Assembly: GCA_021817845.1 (NCBI GenBank)
Contig: JAKAFW010000011.1
Coordinates: 29,537-93,536 of the forward strand
DNA: 64,000 nt
Source of the DNA: FEN-1297 sp021817845
Lineage (GTDB): Bacteria; Bacteroidota; Ignavibacteria; Ignavibacteriales; Ignavibacteriaceae
Reading direction: 5' to 3'
Positions 27,141 through 35,017 of this stretch are shown here, piece by piece. Positions within the stretch are counted from its first letter, which is position 1; each line of letters starts with the position of its first letter. The position numbers and the translations under genes were made by a program. The notes below the pieces were generated by a model. It was not told the DNA's origin. It saw nothing but the letters and a program-made list of their open reading frames with translations, and ran no database searches.

Positions 27141-28496
27141 ATGGTTTCAATCGAAGATTTCAAAACCACAAATTCTATACCGTTTAATATCCTTAAAACT
27201 TACACTCAGAAAATTGTTTCGGCTGACGAAGCGGTTAAGGTTATTAAGTCCGGTGATAAAATTTTGGCTCACTCTAATTGCGCATTCCCTACTGTCCTTA
27301 TTGATGCTCTGGTTAGACGTAAAGATGGGCTTGAAAACGTTGAGATAATGCATGCACTGGCAGTTGGTAATATCTCTTACCTTGCTCCTGGGCTCGAAAA
27401 ACATTTTAGGCACAATGCTTTCTTTATCGGAGCAAATACCCGGAATGCTGTTAGAGAGGGTCGCGCAGATTTTACTCCTATTTTCTTGTATGAAACTCCA
27501 CTCCTTTTTTCTAAAGGAATTATAAAACTTGATGCGGCTTTCATACACGTCTCTCTCCCGGACGAACACGGCTTTTGTAGCTTCGGCGTTGAAGTTGGTT
27601 TAACTAAAACCGGCGCGGAGAAAGCTAAGGTTATTATTGCTCAAGTTAATAAAAATATGCCCAGAACTTTGGGAGATAGTTTTATCCATATCAATAAAAT
27701 TAATTACGTCGTTGAAGTAAATGAAGAGATCTCGGAGCTTCCTCAAGGTGAAAGAGAAACTTCCCCGGAAATGACTGAAATAAATAAAAAAATTGCTTTC
27801 AATATTGCCGGACTTATCGAAGATGGCTCAACTTTACAAATGGGCATCGGAGCAATACCGGATTTTGTCCTTAAATATTTGTCGAACAGCAAAGCGCTCG
27901 GTATTCATTCGGAAATGTTTTCGGATGGCACAATTGAGTTAGTGGAAAAGGGGGTTATCACTAACGAAATGAAAACTTTGCACCCTGGAAAAATTGTTGC
28001 CGGTTTTGTCCTTGGCACAAAACGGTTATATAAATTTATTAATAATAACCCTATGATTGAATTCCATCCTCAAGAATATGTGAATGATCCTTTTGTGATT
28101 GCAAAAAACAATAAAATGATAGCTATTAATTCCGCAATTGAAGTTGACATAACTGGTCAAGTTTGTTCTGATTCAATAGGTCCAAAATTGTTTAGCGGCT
28201 TTGGCGGTCAGCTTGATTTTATTAGAGGCGCTTCCCGTTCCGAAGGAGGCAAGCCAATTATCGCATTGCCTTCAACAACAAAAGATTTTAAAATTTCTAG
28301 AATCGTTCCATTCCTTAATCAAGGCGCCGGAGTTATTACTGGACGTGGCGATGTTCATTATGTAGTTACTGAATACGGTCACGCTCAATTGTTCGGCAAA
28401 ACGATAAGAGAAAGAGTTAAATCACTTATCAATATTGCCCACCCGAATTTTCGTGACGGGCTTTACGAATATGCTCGCAAAAATTATTATATCTAA
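27141..28496 (+). CDS. Acetyl-CoA hydrolase/transferase family protein (4-hydroxybutyrate CoA-transferase type)
   Basis: A 451-residue CoA-transferase of the Cat1/4-hydroxybutyrate family. The catalytic glutamate lies in G-I-H-S-E-M-F-S-D-G, and the CoA-site pattern G-G-Q-L-D-F-I-R-G-A is present near residue 360. The enzyme moves CoA between an acyl-CoA and a carboxylic acid such as acetate; the exact acid is not readable from sequence. Its neighbour alanine dehydrogenase produces pyruvate, so a role in fermentative acetate formation is possible. Confidence 0.88.
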   Translation: MVSIEDFKTTNSIPFNILKTYTQKIVSADEAVKVIKSGDKILAHSNCAFPTVLIDALVRRKDGLENVEIMHALAVGNISYLAPGLEKHFRHNAFFIGANTRNAVREGRADFTPIFLYETPLLFSKGIIKLDAAFIHVSLPDEHGFCSFGVEVGLTKTGAEKAKVIIAQVNKNMPRTLGDSFIHINKINYVVEVNEEISELPQGERETSPEMTEINKKIAFNIAGLIEDGSTLQMGIGAIPDFVLKYLSNSKALGIHSEMFSDGTIELVEKGVITNEMKTLHPGKIVAGFVLGTKRLYKFINNNPMIEFHPQEYVNDPFVIAKNNKMIAINSAIEVDITGQVCSDSIGPKLFSGFGGQLDFIRGASRSEGGKPIIALPSTTKDFKISRIVPFLNQGAGVITGRGDVHYVVTEYGHAQLFGKTIRERVKSLINIAHPNFRDGLYEYARKNYYI

Positions 28497-28527
28497 TTCT
28501 TTATTCCTTACTTTAGAATGAATTTCT

Positions 28528-29205
28528 ATGATTGCTGTAATTGGTGACATTCACGGTTGTTTCCTAACACTTCAAAAGCTAGTGCAGAAAATAAAAACCG
28601 ATTTCCCTAATATTAATATTTATAGCGTTGGCGATTTGGTTGATAGAGGAAATTTCAGTTATGAGGTCATTGATTTTTTCATCTCACAAAAACTGACTTT
28701 TACTGCCGGCAATCATGATCTCATGTTCTATTATTTTATGAAACACCCATCTAGTGAAATGGGTACCACATGGCTTTACAACGGTTATGAAAAAACGGTT
28801 GCCTCTTATGATGATCATTTCGAAAAATTATCCGAACATCTCGAGTGTATAATCAATTCCCCGGTTATTTTGGACTTAGAAGGCTGCCTTATTTCTCACG
28901 CTGGTATTTCTAAATATTACAAGAAATTTCTTAATGGAAATTTTAGCTTTTTAGAAAATGTTTTAAGAAATGATTTGGAAAAACTGCATGGAATAATTTG
29001 GACACGGGATGAGCTGCTAAATGTTGGTAAGCTTCAAGTTATCGGTCATTCAAGGGTAAATGATGTTACTTTCAAAAAGGAAAATAACGTAGTTTATATT
29101 GATACATCTGCATATTCGGGAAATAAACTAAGCGCTGTTATTATTGACGAAGGGAAAGTGGCTCACACAATTTCAATTTCTACCAATCCAAAGGATATTG
29201 AATGA
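28528..29205 (+). CDS. PPP-family metallophosphoesterase
   Basis: A 225-residue calcineurin-like phosphatase. The metal motifs G-D-I-H-G-C, G-D-L-V-D-R-G and G-N-H-D are in order at about residues 6, 36 and 61, and G-H-S-R and the late D-T-S complete the site. The length fits small bacterial serine/threonine phosphatases or ApaH/PrpE-like diadenosine polyphosphatases. No adjacent kinase suggests a substrate. Confidence 0.9.
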   Translation: MIAVIGDIHGCFLTLQKLVQKIKTDFPNINIYSVGDLVDRGNFSYEVIDFFISQKLTFTAGNHDLMFYYFMKHPSSEMGTTWLYNGYEKTVASYDDHFEKLSEHLECIINSPVILDLEGCLISHAGISKYYKKFLNGNFSFLENVLRNDLEKLHGIIWTRDELLNVGKLQVIGHSRVNDVTFKKENNVVYIDTSAYSGNKLSAVIIDEGKVAHTISISTNPKDIE

Positions 29206-29646
29206 TTTTTTTGTTACTCAGAATTTTCTTAAAGAAATTTTTCATATTAAATAAACATCCGTCCAAAATAAATTGGAAATAAAATAGGCAATATTAATAG
29301 TATATCTGCAGCAGAAGAAAACTCCTGAATTCCGTACAAAAGAAATTTTCTCAGACACTAATAGACCAGCATCAGTTGTATAGTATTCTCTTTATGTTGG
29401 CTTATTGGAAATGCGTACTATCTTATAAAAATTAATTATAAAATACTTTTTAAACCAAAAAAATAACTTGACATTCCTTAAAAAACTTCTTATGATTGGT
29501 TTGTTTGGGCAACCAACAAATTATGTTACTGATAAATACTTTTGAGAAGTTTTAAACTAAATATTTTCGTTAACCATATTAAGTTTATTCTAACAACCAA
29601 CAAATAATAAGGTCACTATTAAAATAAATATACTGCTTAGTCTAAT
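29206..29646. other. Intergenic region ending in the ROK regulator promoter
   Basis: No gene is supported in bases 29206-29460. The second half carries a strong promoter-like sequence and two operator-like repeats, listed separately. The rest is A/T-rich and featureless to me. Confidence 0.5.
29468..29610 (+). promoter_or_regulatory. Promoter with ROK-type operator repeats
   Basis: TTGACA (29468-29473) and TATGAT (29491-29496) are separated by 17 bases, a near-consensus sigma-70 promoter. It is overlapped at once by TTGGTTTGTTTGGGCAACC, then AACAAA. CAACCAACAAATTAT (29510-29524) recurs as CAACCAACAAATAAT at 29594-29608. The imperfect TTTGTT/AACAAA dyad resembles operators of ROK-family sugar repressors. 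Autorepression of the adjacent ROK gene is inferred. Confidence 0.6.
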
Positions 29647-30309
29647 ATGAATTCAGATAACGTTAATATCATAACCGGTAATTCAAAAATTCTTAGAGGA
29701 ATTAATAGGGCTATGATATTAAATATAATTCGAGAAATGCAACCAATCTCAAGAAGTAATATAGCAAAGCTAACAGGCTTAAATAAAAGTACTGTCTCCA
29801 GCATTATCTCTGAAATCCTCAACGAAGATTTAATATTTGAACAAGAAAGTGCAGACCAAAACGTAGGTCGTAATCCGATCAATTTATTTTTAAAGCTAAA
29901 TAAATACCATGTGGGTGCTATCAATATTGACTCTTCCATTACACGCTATGCGGTTGCCGATATTGACGGAAGTATTAAGGGGGAAGCGACAATAGATACT
30001 GATTCAAAAAATCCGGAAAAATTTGTCGAGATTTGTATTATCGAACTCCTTAAGCTTTGCAATAAACTAAATTTAGATGGTCTTAAAGGATTAGGAGTAA
30101 ACATTGCAGGCATAGTCGACTCTAAAAATTTAATCGTAAACTTCGCTCCAAATTTAGGTTGGGAAGATTTTAATATAGGGGAGGCAATCCGTAAAGTACT
30201 GCCAAACATTAAAAACATTTCTGTCGGAAATGATGCAAAGTCTTCGGCTCTCGCTGAGCTATGGTTTGGTAATCATAAAATAGATTTATCAAACTTTTAT
30301 ATGGCTTAA
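29647..30309 (+). CDS. ROK-family transcriptional regulator, 3'-truncated remnant
   Basis: A 220-residue N-terminal part of a NagC/XylR-type ROK repressor, about half the normal length of around 400. The winged helix (I-S-R-S-N-I-A-K-L-T-G-L-N-K-S-T-V-S at about residues 36-53) and the first half of the sugar-kinase-like domain (G-V-N-I-A-G-I-V-D, N-D-A-K-S-S-A-L-A-E) are intact. The protein stops at N-F-Y-M-A, just where the ROK sugar/zinc-binding half should begin. The next bases continue in another frame as a GH2 glycosidase. I read this as a deletion joining two genes. DNA binding may remain, but sugar sensing should be lost. Confidence 0.85.
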   Translation: MNSDNVNIITGNSKILRGINRAMILNIIREMQPISRSNIAKLTGLNKSTVSSIISEILNEDLIFEQESADQNVGRNPINLFLKLNKYHVGAINIDSSITRYAVADIDGSIKGEATIDTDSKNPEKFVEICIIELLKLCNKLNLDGLKGLGVNIAGIVDSKNLIVNFAPNLGWEDFNIGEAIRKVLPNIKNISVGNDAKSSALAELWFGNHKIDLSNFYMA

Positions 30310-30316
30310 CGGCAAA

Positions 30317-32515
30317 ATGATATCAAATGCCGACAGTACTAAAGGAGTTTATCAACGGTTTAACTTTGACGTTTCTGATATTGTTAAGTCCGGCGAAAAG
30401 AATATACTTGCTGTCGAAGTATTCCCGCCAAAGCCCGGAGAATTCTCGGTAGGGTTTGTAGATTGGAATCCGGAAGCGCCAGATAATAATATGGGACTTT
30501 GGAGAGATGTGAAGTTAAAAATAAGCGGTGATGTCTCTATAAATTTTCCGTTTGTCAAAAGTAAAATAAATTTAAAAACTTTAAAAAGCGCAGAGCTAAC
30601 CGTCTCAACAGAATTGTTGAATAATAGTAATAAAAAAGTTTCCGGAGTTTTAACTGGGGAAATTGGTAAGATAAGATTCTCAAAAAAAATTAATTTGGCA
30701 CCTTCCGAAAAAAGCTTGATAACATTTACTCCGGAGGATTTCCCGGAGCTAAAAATAGAAAACCCACGGCTATGGTGGACTTATAATCTTGGGAAACCGG
30801 AACTATATAAGCTAAATATTAGATTTGATATTGACGGTAAAACATCGGACGTAAGCGAAACAAAATTTGGAATACGTGAAGTATCGGATTATATAAACGA
30901 AGAGGGTTTTCGCGGATATAAATTAAACGGGAAGAAAATTCTAATTCTTGGCGGAGGCTGGGTTGATAATCTTTTTTTAGATAGTGATAAAAAAAATATT
31001 AAAGCTCAAATTGAATATGTAAAACAAATGGGGTTAAATACAATTCGACTCGAAGGGATTTGGGGAGAAAATAGCAATCTATTTAATCTTTGTGATGAAA
31101 ACGGTATTTTAATAATGGCTGGATGGAGTTGTCAATGGGAATGGGAAGTATATCTTGGCAGACCGGTCGATGATTTGGGCAGTATTCAATCGCCTGAAGA
31201 TATAAAGATGATTGTGCAATCATGGGAAGATCAGGTAAAATGGCTTAGAAATCATCCAAGTATATTTTTATGGCTATACGGCAGTGATAGAATACCGCAG
31301 CCGGATCTCGAAAAAAAATATCAGACAATTCTTCATAAAGATGATCCAACGAGACCGTTCCTTGCATCGGCTGCAGAACATTTGAGTACGATTACCGGAA
31401 AAACCGCAGTGAAGATGAGGGGACCTTATGATTATGTTCCACCAGTATATTGGTGGAATGATAAACATAACGGAGGTGCTTTTGGTTTCAATACTGAGGT
31501 AGGTCCAGGTGCAGAAGTTCCTCCGCTGGAAAGTATTAAAAAGATGATGCCAATAGATCATCTTTGGCCTATCGATAGTGTGTGGGATTTTCATTGCGGA
31601 AAAAATATGTTCGACAATTTAAACAATTATAACGAAGCAATGGACAAGAGTCTAGGCATGCCAAGCAATTTAGGGGAATATTGTACCAAAGCTCAATTTA
31701 TAAATTATGATAATACACGAGCTATGTTTGAGGCAAATGAAGCCAATAGATATAAATCAACGGGCGTAATTCACTGGATGCTTAACGCTGCTTGGCCTAA
31801 ACTTTGGTGGCAATTATATGATTATTACTTAATGCCGGGAGGGGCATTTTTCGGGACAAAAAAAGCTTGCGAACCGGTGCATATTTTATTTAATTATGGA
31901 AACGGTAAAATAATAGCAGTTAACAATACAATTGAACCTCAAAACAATCTAATTGTAAAAGTTCGTGTCCTGAATTTCGATCTAACTGCGGAGTATTCTA
32001 AAGATGTTTCAATTACCCTTTCACCTGAAGAATCATATCAAGTATTACAAATACCGGCTCTCAGCAATTTAAGCAAAACATATTTCCTGGATCTGAAACT
32101 GTATGACGGACGAAAAATAGTAAGTTCAAATTTTTATTGTCTATCGACAAAACCAAACGAACTAGATACTGCTAAAACTACCTGGTGGATAACACCCTCT
32201 AAAGAATATGCTGACTTAACGGAACTTAACAAGTTGAAAACAGTCCATTTAACAGCAGACTCAAAATTTATTAACTTAAAAGGGAAAGATGAAGTTGAAA
32301 CGGAACTTTTCAACAATACAGACAAATTAGCTTTTCAAATTGTGCTTTCTATTACTAAGGGAAAGAACGGTGAATCAGTCTTGCCAATCTTCTGGGAAGA
32401 TAATTATTTTTCATTGCTTCCCGGAGAAAAAAGAATTATAAAAGGATACTTTTATAAGGAAGACTTAAAAGGGAAACGGCCAACAATAAAAGTAACTGGC
32501 TGGAATGTGAATTGA
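30317..32515 (+). CDS. GH2 exo-beta-D-glucosaminidase-like glycosidase, 5'-truncated
   Basis: A 732-residue remnant of a family 2 glycoside hydrolase. The frame is readable upstream to about 30299 as I-W-L-N-G-K-M-I, normally in the middle of the N-terminal sugar-binding domain, so about the first 100 or more residues and any signal peptide are missing. The immunoglobulin-like domain and TIM barrel remain. The acid/base appears as G-S-D (Asp324) and the nucleophile as F-N-T-E-V-G-P-G (Glu394), a pattern I associate with CsxA-type exo-glucosaminidases. The catalytic residues survive, but without the signal and full first domain it is probably non-functional or altered. Confidence 0.82.
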   Translation: MISNADSTKGVYQRFNFDVSDIVKSGEKNILAVEVFPPKPGEFSVGFVDWNPEAPDNNMGLWRDVKLKISGDVSINFPFVKSKINLKTLKSAELTVSTELLNNSNKKVSGVLTGEIGKIRFSKKINLAPSEKSLITFTPEDFPELKIENPRLWWTYNLGKPELYKLNIRFDIDGKTSDVSETKFGIREVSDYINEEGFRGYKLNGKKILILGGGWVDNLFLDSDKKNIKAQIEYVKQMGLNTIRLEGIWGENSNLFNLCDENGILIMAGWSCQWEWEVYLGRPVDDLGSIQSPEDIKMIVQSWEDQVKWLRNHPSIFLWLYGSDRIPQPDLEKKYQTILHKDDPTRPFLASAAEHLSTITGKTAVKMRGPYDYVPPVYWWNDKHNGGAFGFNTEVGPGAEVPPLESIKKMMPIDHLWPIDSVWDFHCGKNMFDNLNNYNEAMDKSLGMPSNLGEYCTKAQFINYDNTRAMFEANEANRYKSTGVIHWMLNAAWPKLWWQLYDYYLMPGGAFFGTKKACEPVHILFNYGNGKIIAVNNTIEPQNNLIVKVRVLNFDLTAEYSKDVSITLSPEESYQVLQIPALSNLSKTYFLDLKLYDGRKIVSSNFYCLSTKPNELDTAKTTWWITPSKEYADLTELNKLKTVHLTADSKFINLKGKDEVETELFNNTDKLAFQIVLSITKGKNGESVLPIFWEDNYFSLLPGEKRIIKGYFYKEDLKGKRPTIKVTGWNVN

Positions 32516-32649
32516 ATTATGAATTCTTGGAATATCGGATAAGTGATAGTACAATGTAAAATCTGCTTTCCGGCAAGAAAGGTTGGAAAAATGAAAATAC
32601 TGGATAATTCCATCACTCAATTACTCCAATATTCCTCTTAAAATATATA

Positions 32650-32671
32650 TAATTATAAACGCTTATAATTA
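32650..32671 (+). promoter_or_regulatory. Perfect inverted repeat before the MFS gene, possible operator
   Basis: TAATTATAA-ACGC-TTATAATTA is a perfect 9-bp inverted repeat with a 4-base centre, 14 bases before the ATG of the sugar permease gene. The position overlaps any ribosome-binding region, so a repressor site or RNA hairpin are both possible. Upstream, 32589-32640 is a copy of the ATTCCA repeat family. Confidence 0.45.
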
Positions 32672-32684
32672 GTGGATTAGTAAA

Positions 32685-33962
32685 ATGAAAAAAAAATATT
32701 ACATCGTCGGTTTAATCTTTTTAACATTTTTCGTCATATCATTTATTACGAATATATTAGGCGCGCTTAACCCTGATGTAATACAAAGTTTCAATTTAAG
32801 CTTAACTCTTTCAGCGCTCCTTCCTTTTTCATTTTTTATAGCATACGGAGTAATGTCTATCCCTGCCGGAATGCTTGTTGAAAAATATAAAGAAAGGAAA
32901 CTCATGGTTGCCGCATTTGCGGTAGCGTTTGCGGGTGCTCTAATGTTTTCTGTCTTTCCACATTACCTGGTTTTCATTATTTCATTATTTCTAATGGGAA
33001 CTGGGATGGCAATGCTTCAAGTAGCAATCAATCCGCTTTTAAGGGTCTCGGGTGGTGAAGAGCATTTTGCTTTCAATTCGGTTTTAGCACAATTGATCTT
33101 TGGCGGGGCATCTTTTATTGCGCCTCTATTCCTGACATATTTAATTAGTAGCCTGCAGCAAAATAACGGGACAAACATTGTTAAATTAGTATTCTCAAAT
33201 TTGGTTCCTGCAAATCTTTCCTGGACTTCCTTGTATTGGGTATTTGCAGTGATCTTTTTACTAATGATTATTATAATCTCATTATCAAAATTTCCGGTTG
33301 TTGAAAGAAAAGATGACGAGATAGCCGGCAGTTGGGGAGTGCATAAAGGATTATTCAAGCAGAAGACGGTTATATTATATTTCATAGGAATATTTGCTTA
33401 TGTAGGAACGGAACAGGGAGTCTCATATTGGCTATCTAAATTCCTGTATACTTATCACAATTATGATCCGCTGACTGTAGGAGCATCTACTGTCGGTTGG
33501 TTTTGGGGAATGCTGTCAATAGGTTGTTTAGTTGGCTTGGTCTTGCTCAAGCTTTTTGATAGCAGAAAAATTTTATTAGTTGCAGTAATTTCTGCTGCAG
33601 TATTTTTATCAATTGCATTGTTTGGACCCGGTGAAATAGCTTTGTATGCCTTCCCGATGGTAGGCTTTTCTCTTTCGGTTATGTGGTCAATAGTTTTTTC
33701 CTTGGCATTAAATTCGGTCGCAAGCCATCATGGTTCGTTCTCCGGGATTCTCTGTACCGCAATAATCGGCGGAGCAATTATACAATTAATTATAGGTTGG
33801 CTGGGGGATATGTTCGGTCTAAGAACAGGAATGTTTTTTATTTATTTGACTTTAGGTTATTTGTTCAGCATCGGTATTTGGGCAAAACCGATTATTACTA
33901 ATGAAACAATCAGTATGAAAAAGAAATTAAAGAATAAAAATATTTCACCGGCAAAAAATTAA
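32685..33962 (+). CDS. MFS sugar permease (FucP/NagP-like)
   Basis: A 425-residue major facilitator protein with about twelve hydrophobic segments. The N-terminal region has F-I-T-N-I-L-G-A-L-N-P-D and G-V-M-S-I-P-A-G-M-L-V-E-K-Y, like the FucP/GluP/NagP branch of sugar/proton symporters. It precedes a ROK kinase and GlcNAc genes, so GlcNAc or a related hexose is the likely substrate by context. The preceding region contains an ATTCCA repeat and an inverted repeat. Confidence 0.88.
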   Translation: MKKKYYIVGLIFLTFFVISFITNILGALNPDVIQSFNLSLTLSALLPFSFFIAYGVMSIPAGMLVEKYKERKLMVAAFAVAFAGALMFSVFPHYLVFIISLFLMGTGMAMLQVAINPLLRVSGGEEHFAFNSVLAQLIFGGASFIAPLFLTYLISSLQQNNGTNIVKLVFSNLVPANLSWTSLYWVFAVIFLLMIIIISLSKFPVVERKDDEIAGSWGVHKGLFKQKTVILYFIGIFAYVGTEQGVSYWLSKFLYTYHNYDPLTVGASTVGWFWGMLSIGCLVGLVLLKLFDSRKILLVAVISAAVFLSIALFGPGEIALYAFPMVGFSLSVMWSIVFSLALNSVASHHGSFSGILCTAIIGGAIIQLIIGWLGDMFGLRTGMFFIYLTLGYLFSIGIWAKPIITNETISMKKKLKNKNISPAKN

Positions 33963-34001
33963 AAATCTTAATAGTTGATAGAACAATAAAGGAAAATTGT
34001 A

Positions 34002-34853
34002 ATGGGAATTTTGGGTATCGACTTAGGTGGAACCAACGTTCGTGCAGGTCTAGTCGAAAATAATTCATTAATAAAAGTCGAATCATTTCCGGTAAGCAAA
34101 AACGGAAGTGAATCAGATGTATTGAATGATATTTATAATTTGATCGATCATTATTCAAGCGAAGAAATATCGGGAATAGGAATCGGGGTCCCAAGCGTAG
34201 TGGATGTAGAAAAGGGAATTGTTTATGACGTGCAAAATATTTCGTCGTGGAAAGAGGTCTATTTAAAGGAATTATTAAAAAAGAGATATAATGTTCCGGT
34301 ATATGTAAACAATGATGCGAATTGTTTTGCTATAGGAGAAAAATATTTTGGTAAGGCAAAAAATTATAAAGATATTGTCGGATTAATTATCGGCACAGGC
34401 TTAGGTGCAGGCATAATAACTAATGGGAAACTTTATACAGGCAAAAATTGCGGAGCCGGTGAGTTTGGAATGATCCCTTTCAAAAGAAATAATTATGAAT
34501 ATTACTGCAGCGGACAATATTTTGTGAATGAATTCAGAACAACGGGAGAAGAATTATTCCGGAGAGCAGAAAAAGGAGATCCTGAAGCGCTTGATGTTTT
34601 TTCCGGTTTTGGTGCAAATCTTGGTGAAGCAATAAAAGTTATAATGTATACGATTGATCCTGAAATAATTGTCTTAGGAGGCTCCGTTAGCAAATCATAT
34701 AATTTATTTAAAGATGAAATGTTTAGATCAATAAATAATTTCGCATATTCGAAAACGATCAATAAGCTAAAAATAGAAGTCTCGGTTATTGACAATGTGG
34801 CGATACTCGGTGCTGCCGCGCTCTATTATGATGATAATAACATAAATAGATAG
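34002..34853 (+). CDS. ROK-family sugar kinase (glucokinase/GlcNAc kinase type)
   Basis: A 283-residue cytoplasmic kinase. The ATP site G-I-D-L-G-G-T-N-V-R-A lies at residues 4-14, N-N-D-A-N-C-F-A near residue 105, and G-T-G-L-G-A-G-I-I near residue 132. The C-G-A-G-E-F-G-M-I substrate region has the ExGH-type position changed to E-F-G-M, so the zinc-binding CxCGxxGC of many ROK kinases is absent. It lies between the permease and GH20 genes and would phosphorylate imported GlcNAc or glucose. Substrate is inferred from context. Confidence 0.88.
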   Translation: MGILGIDLGGTNVRAGLVENNSLIKVESFPVSKNGSESDVLNDIYNLIDHYSSEEISGIGIGVPSVVDVEKGIVYDVQNISSWKEVYLKELLKKRYNVPVYVNNDANCFAIGEKYFGKAKNYKDIVGLIIGTGLGAGIITNGKLYTGKNCGAGEFGMIPFKRNNYEYYCSGQYFVNEFRTTGEELFRRAEKGDPEALDVFSGFGANLGEAIKVIMYTIDPEIIVLGGSVSKSYNLFKDEMFRSINNFAYSKTINKLKIEVSVIDNVAILGAAALYYDDNNINR

Positions 34854-34878
34854 TTTCCGTTGTGCAGCATGTGAAAAA

Positions 34879-34950
34879 TTGGAACAATGGAATGTTGGAA
34901 TGCTATGGAGAATACTTAAATTCCATTACTCCAACATTCAATTATTCCGT
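34879..34950. repeat. ATTCCA-family imperfect hairpin repeat
   Basis: TTGGAACAATGGAATGTTGGAATG is followed after a short spacer by ATTCCATTACTCCAACATTCAATTATTCC, forming a long imperfect inverted repeat. It is the clearest member of a dispersed family with other copies at about 10441, 32589, 40137, 47887, 58556 and 60491, all between genes. Confidence 0.7.
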
Positions 34951-35017
34951 TATTACTAAAGAATATTTTTATTTAACATTAATTAATCGGTTAGCTTATT
35001 CGTTAAAGGAATTGAAA

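Noticed and set aside
34862..35017. Longer N-terminus for the GH20 enzyme
   Set aside because: It would translate an ATTCCA hairpin repeat. The later ATG gives an RBS and a signal peptide.
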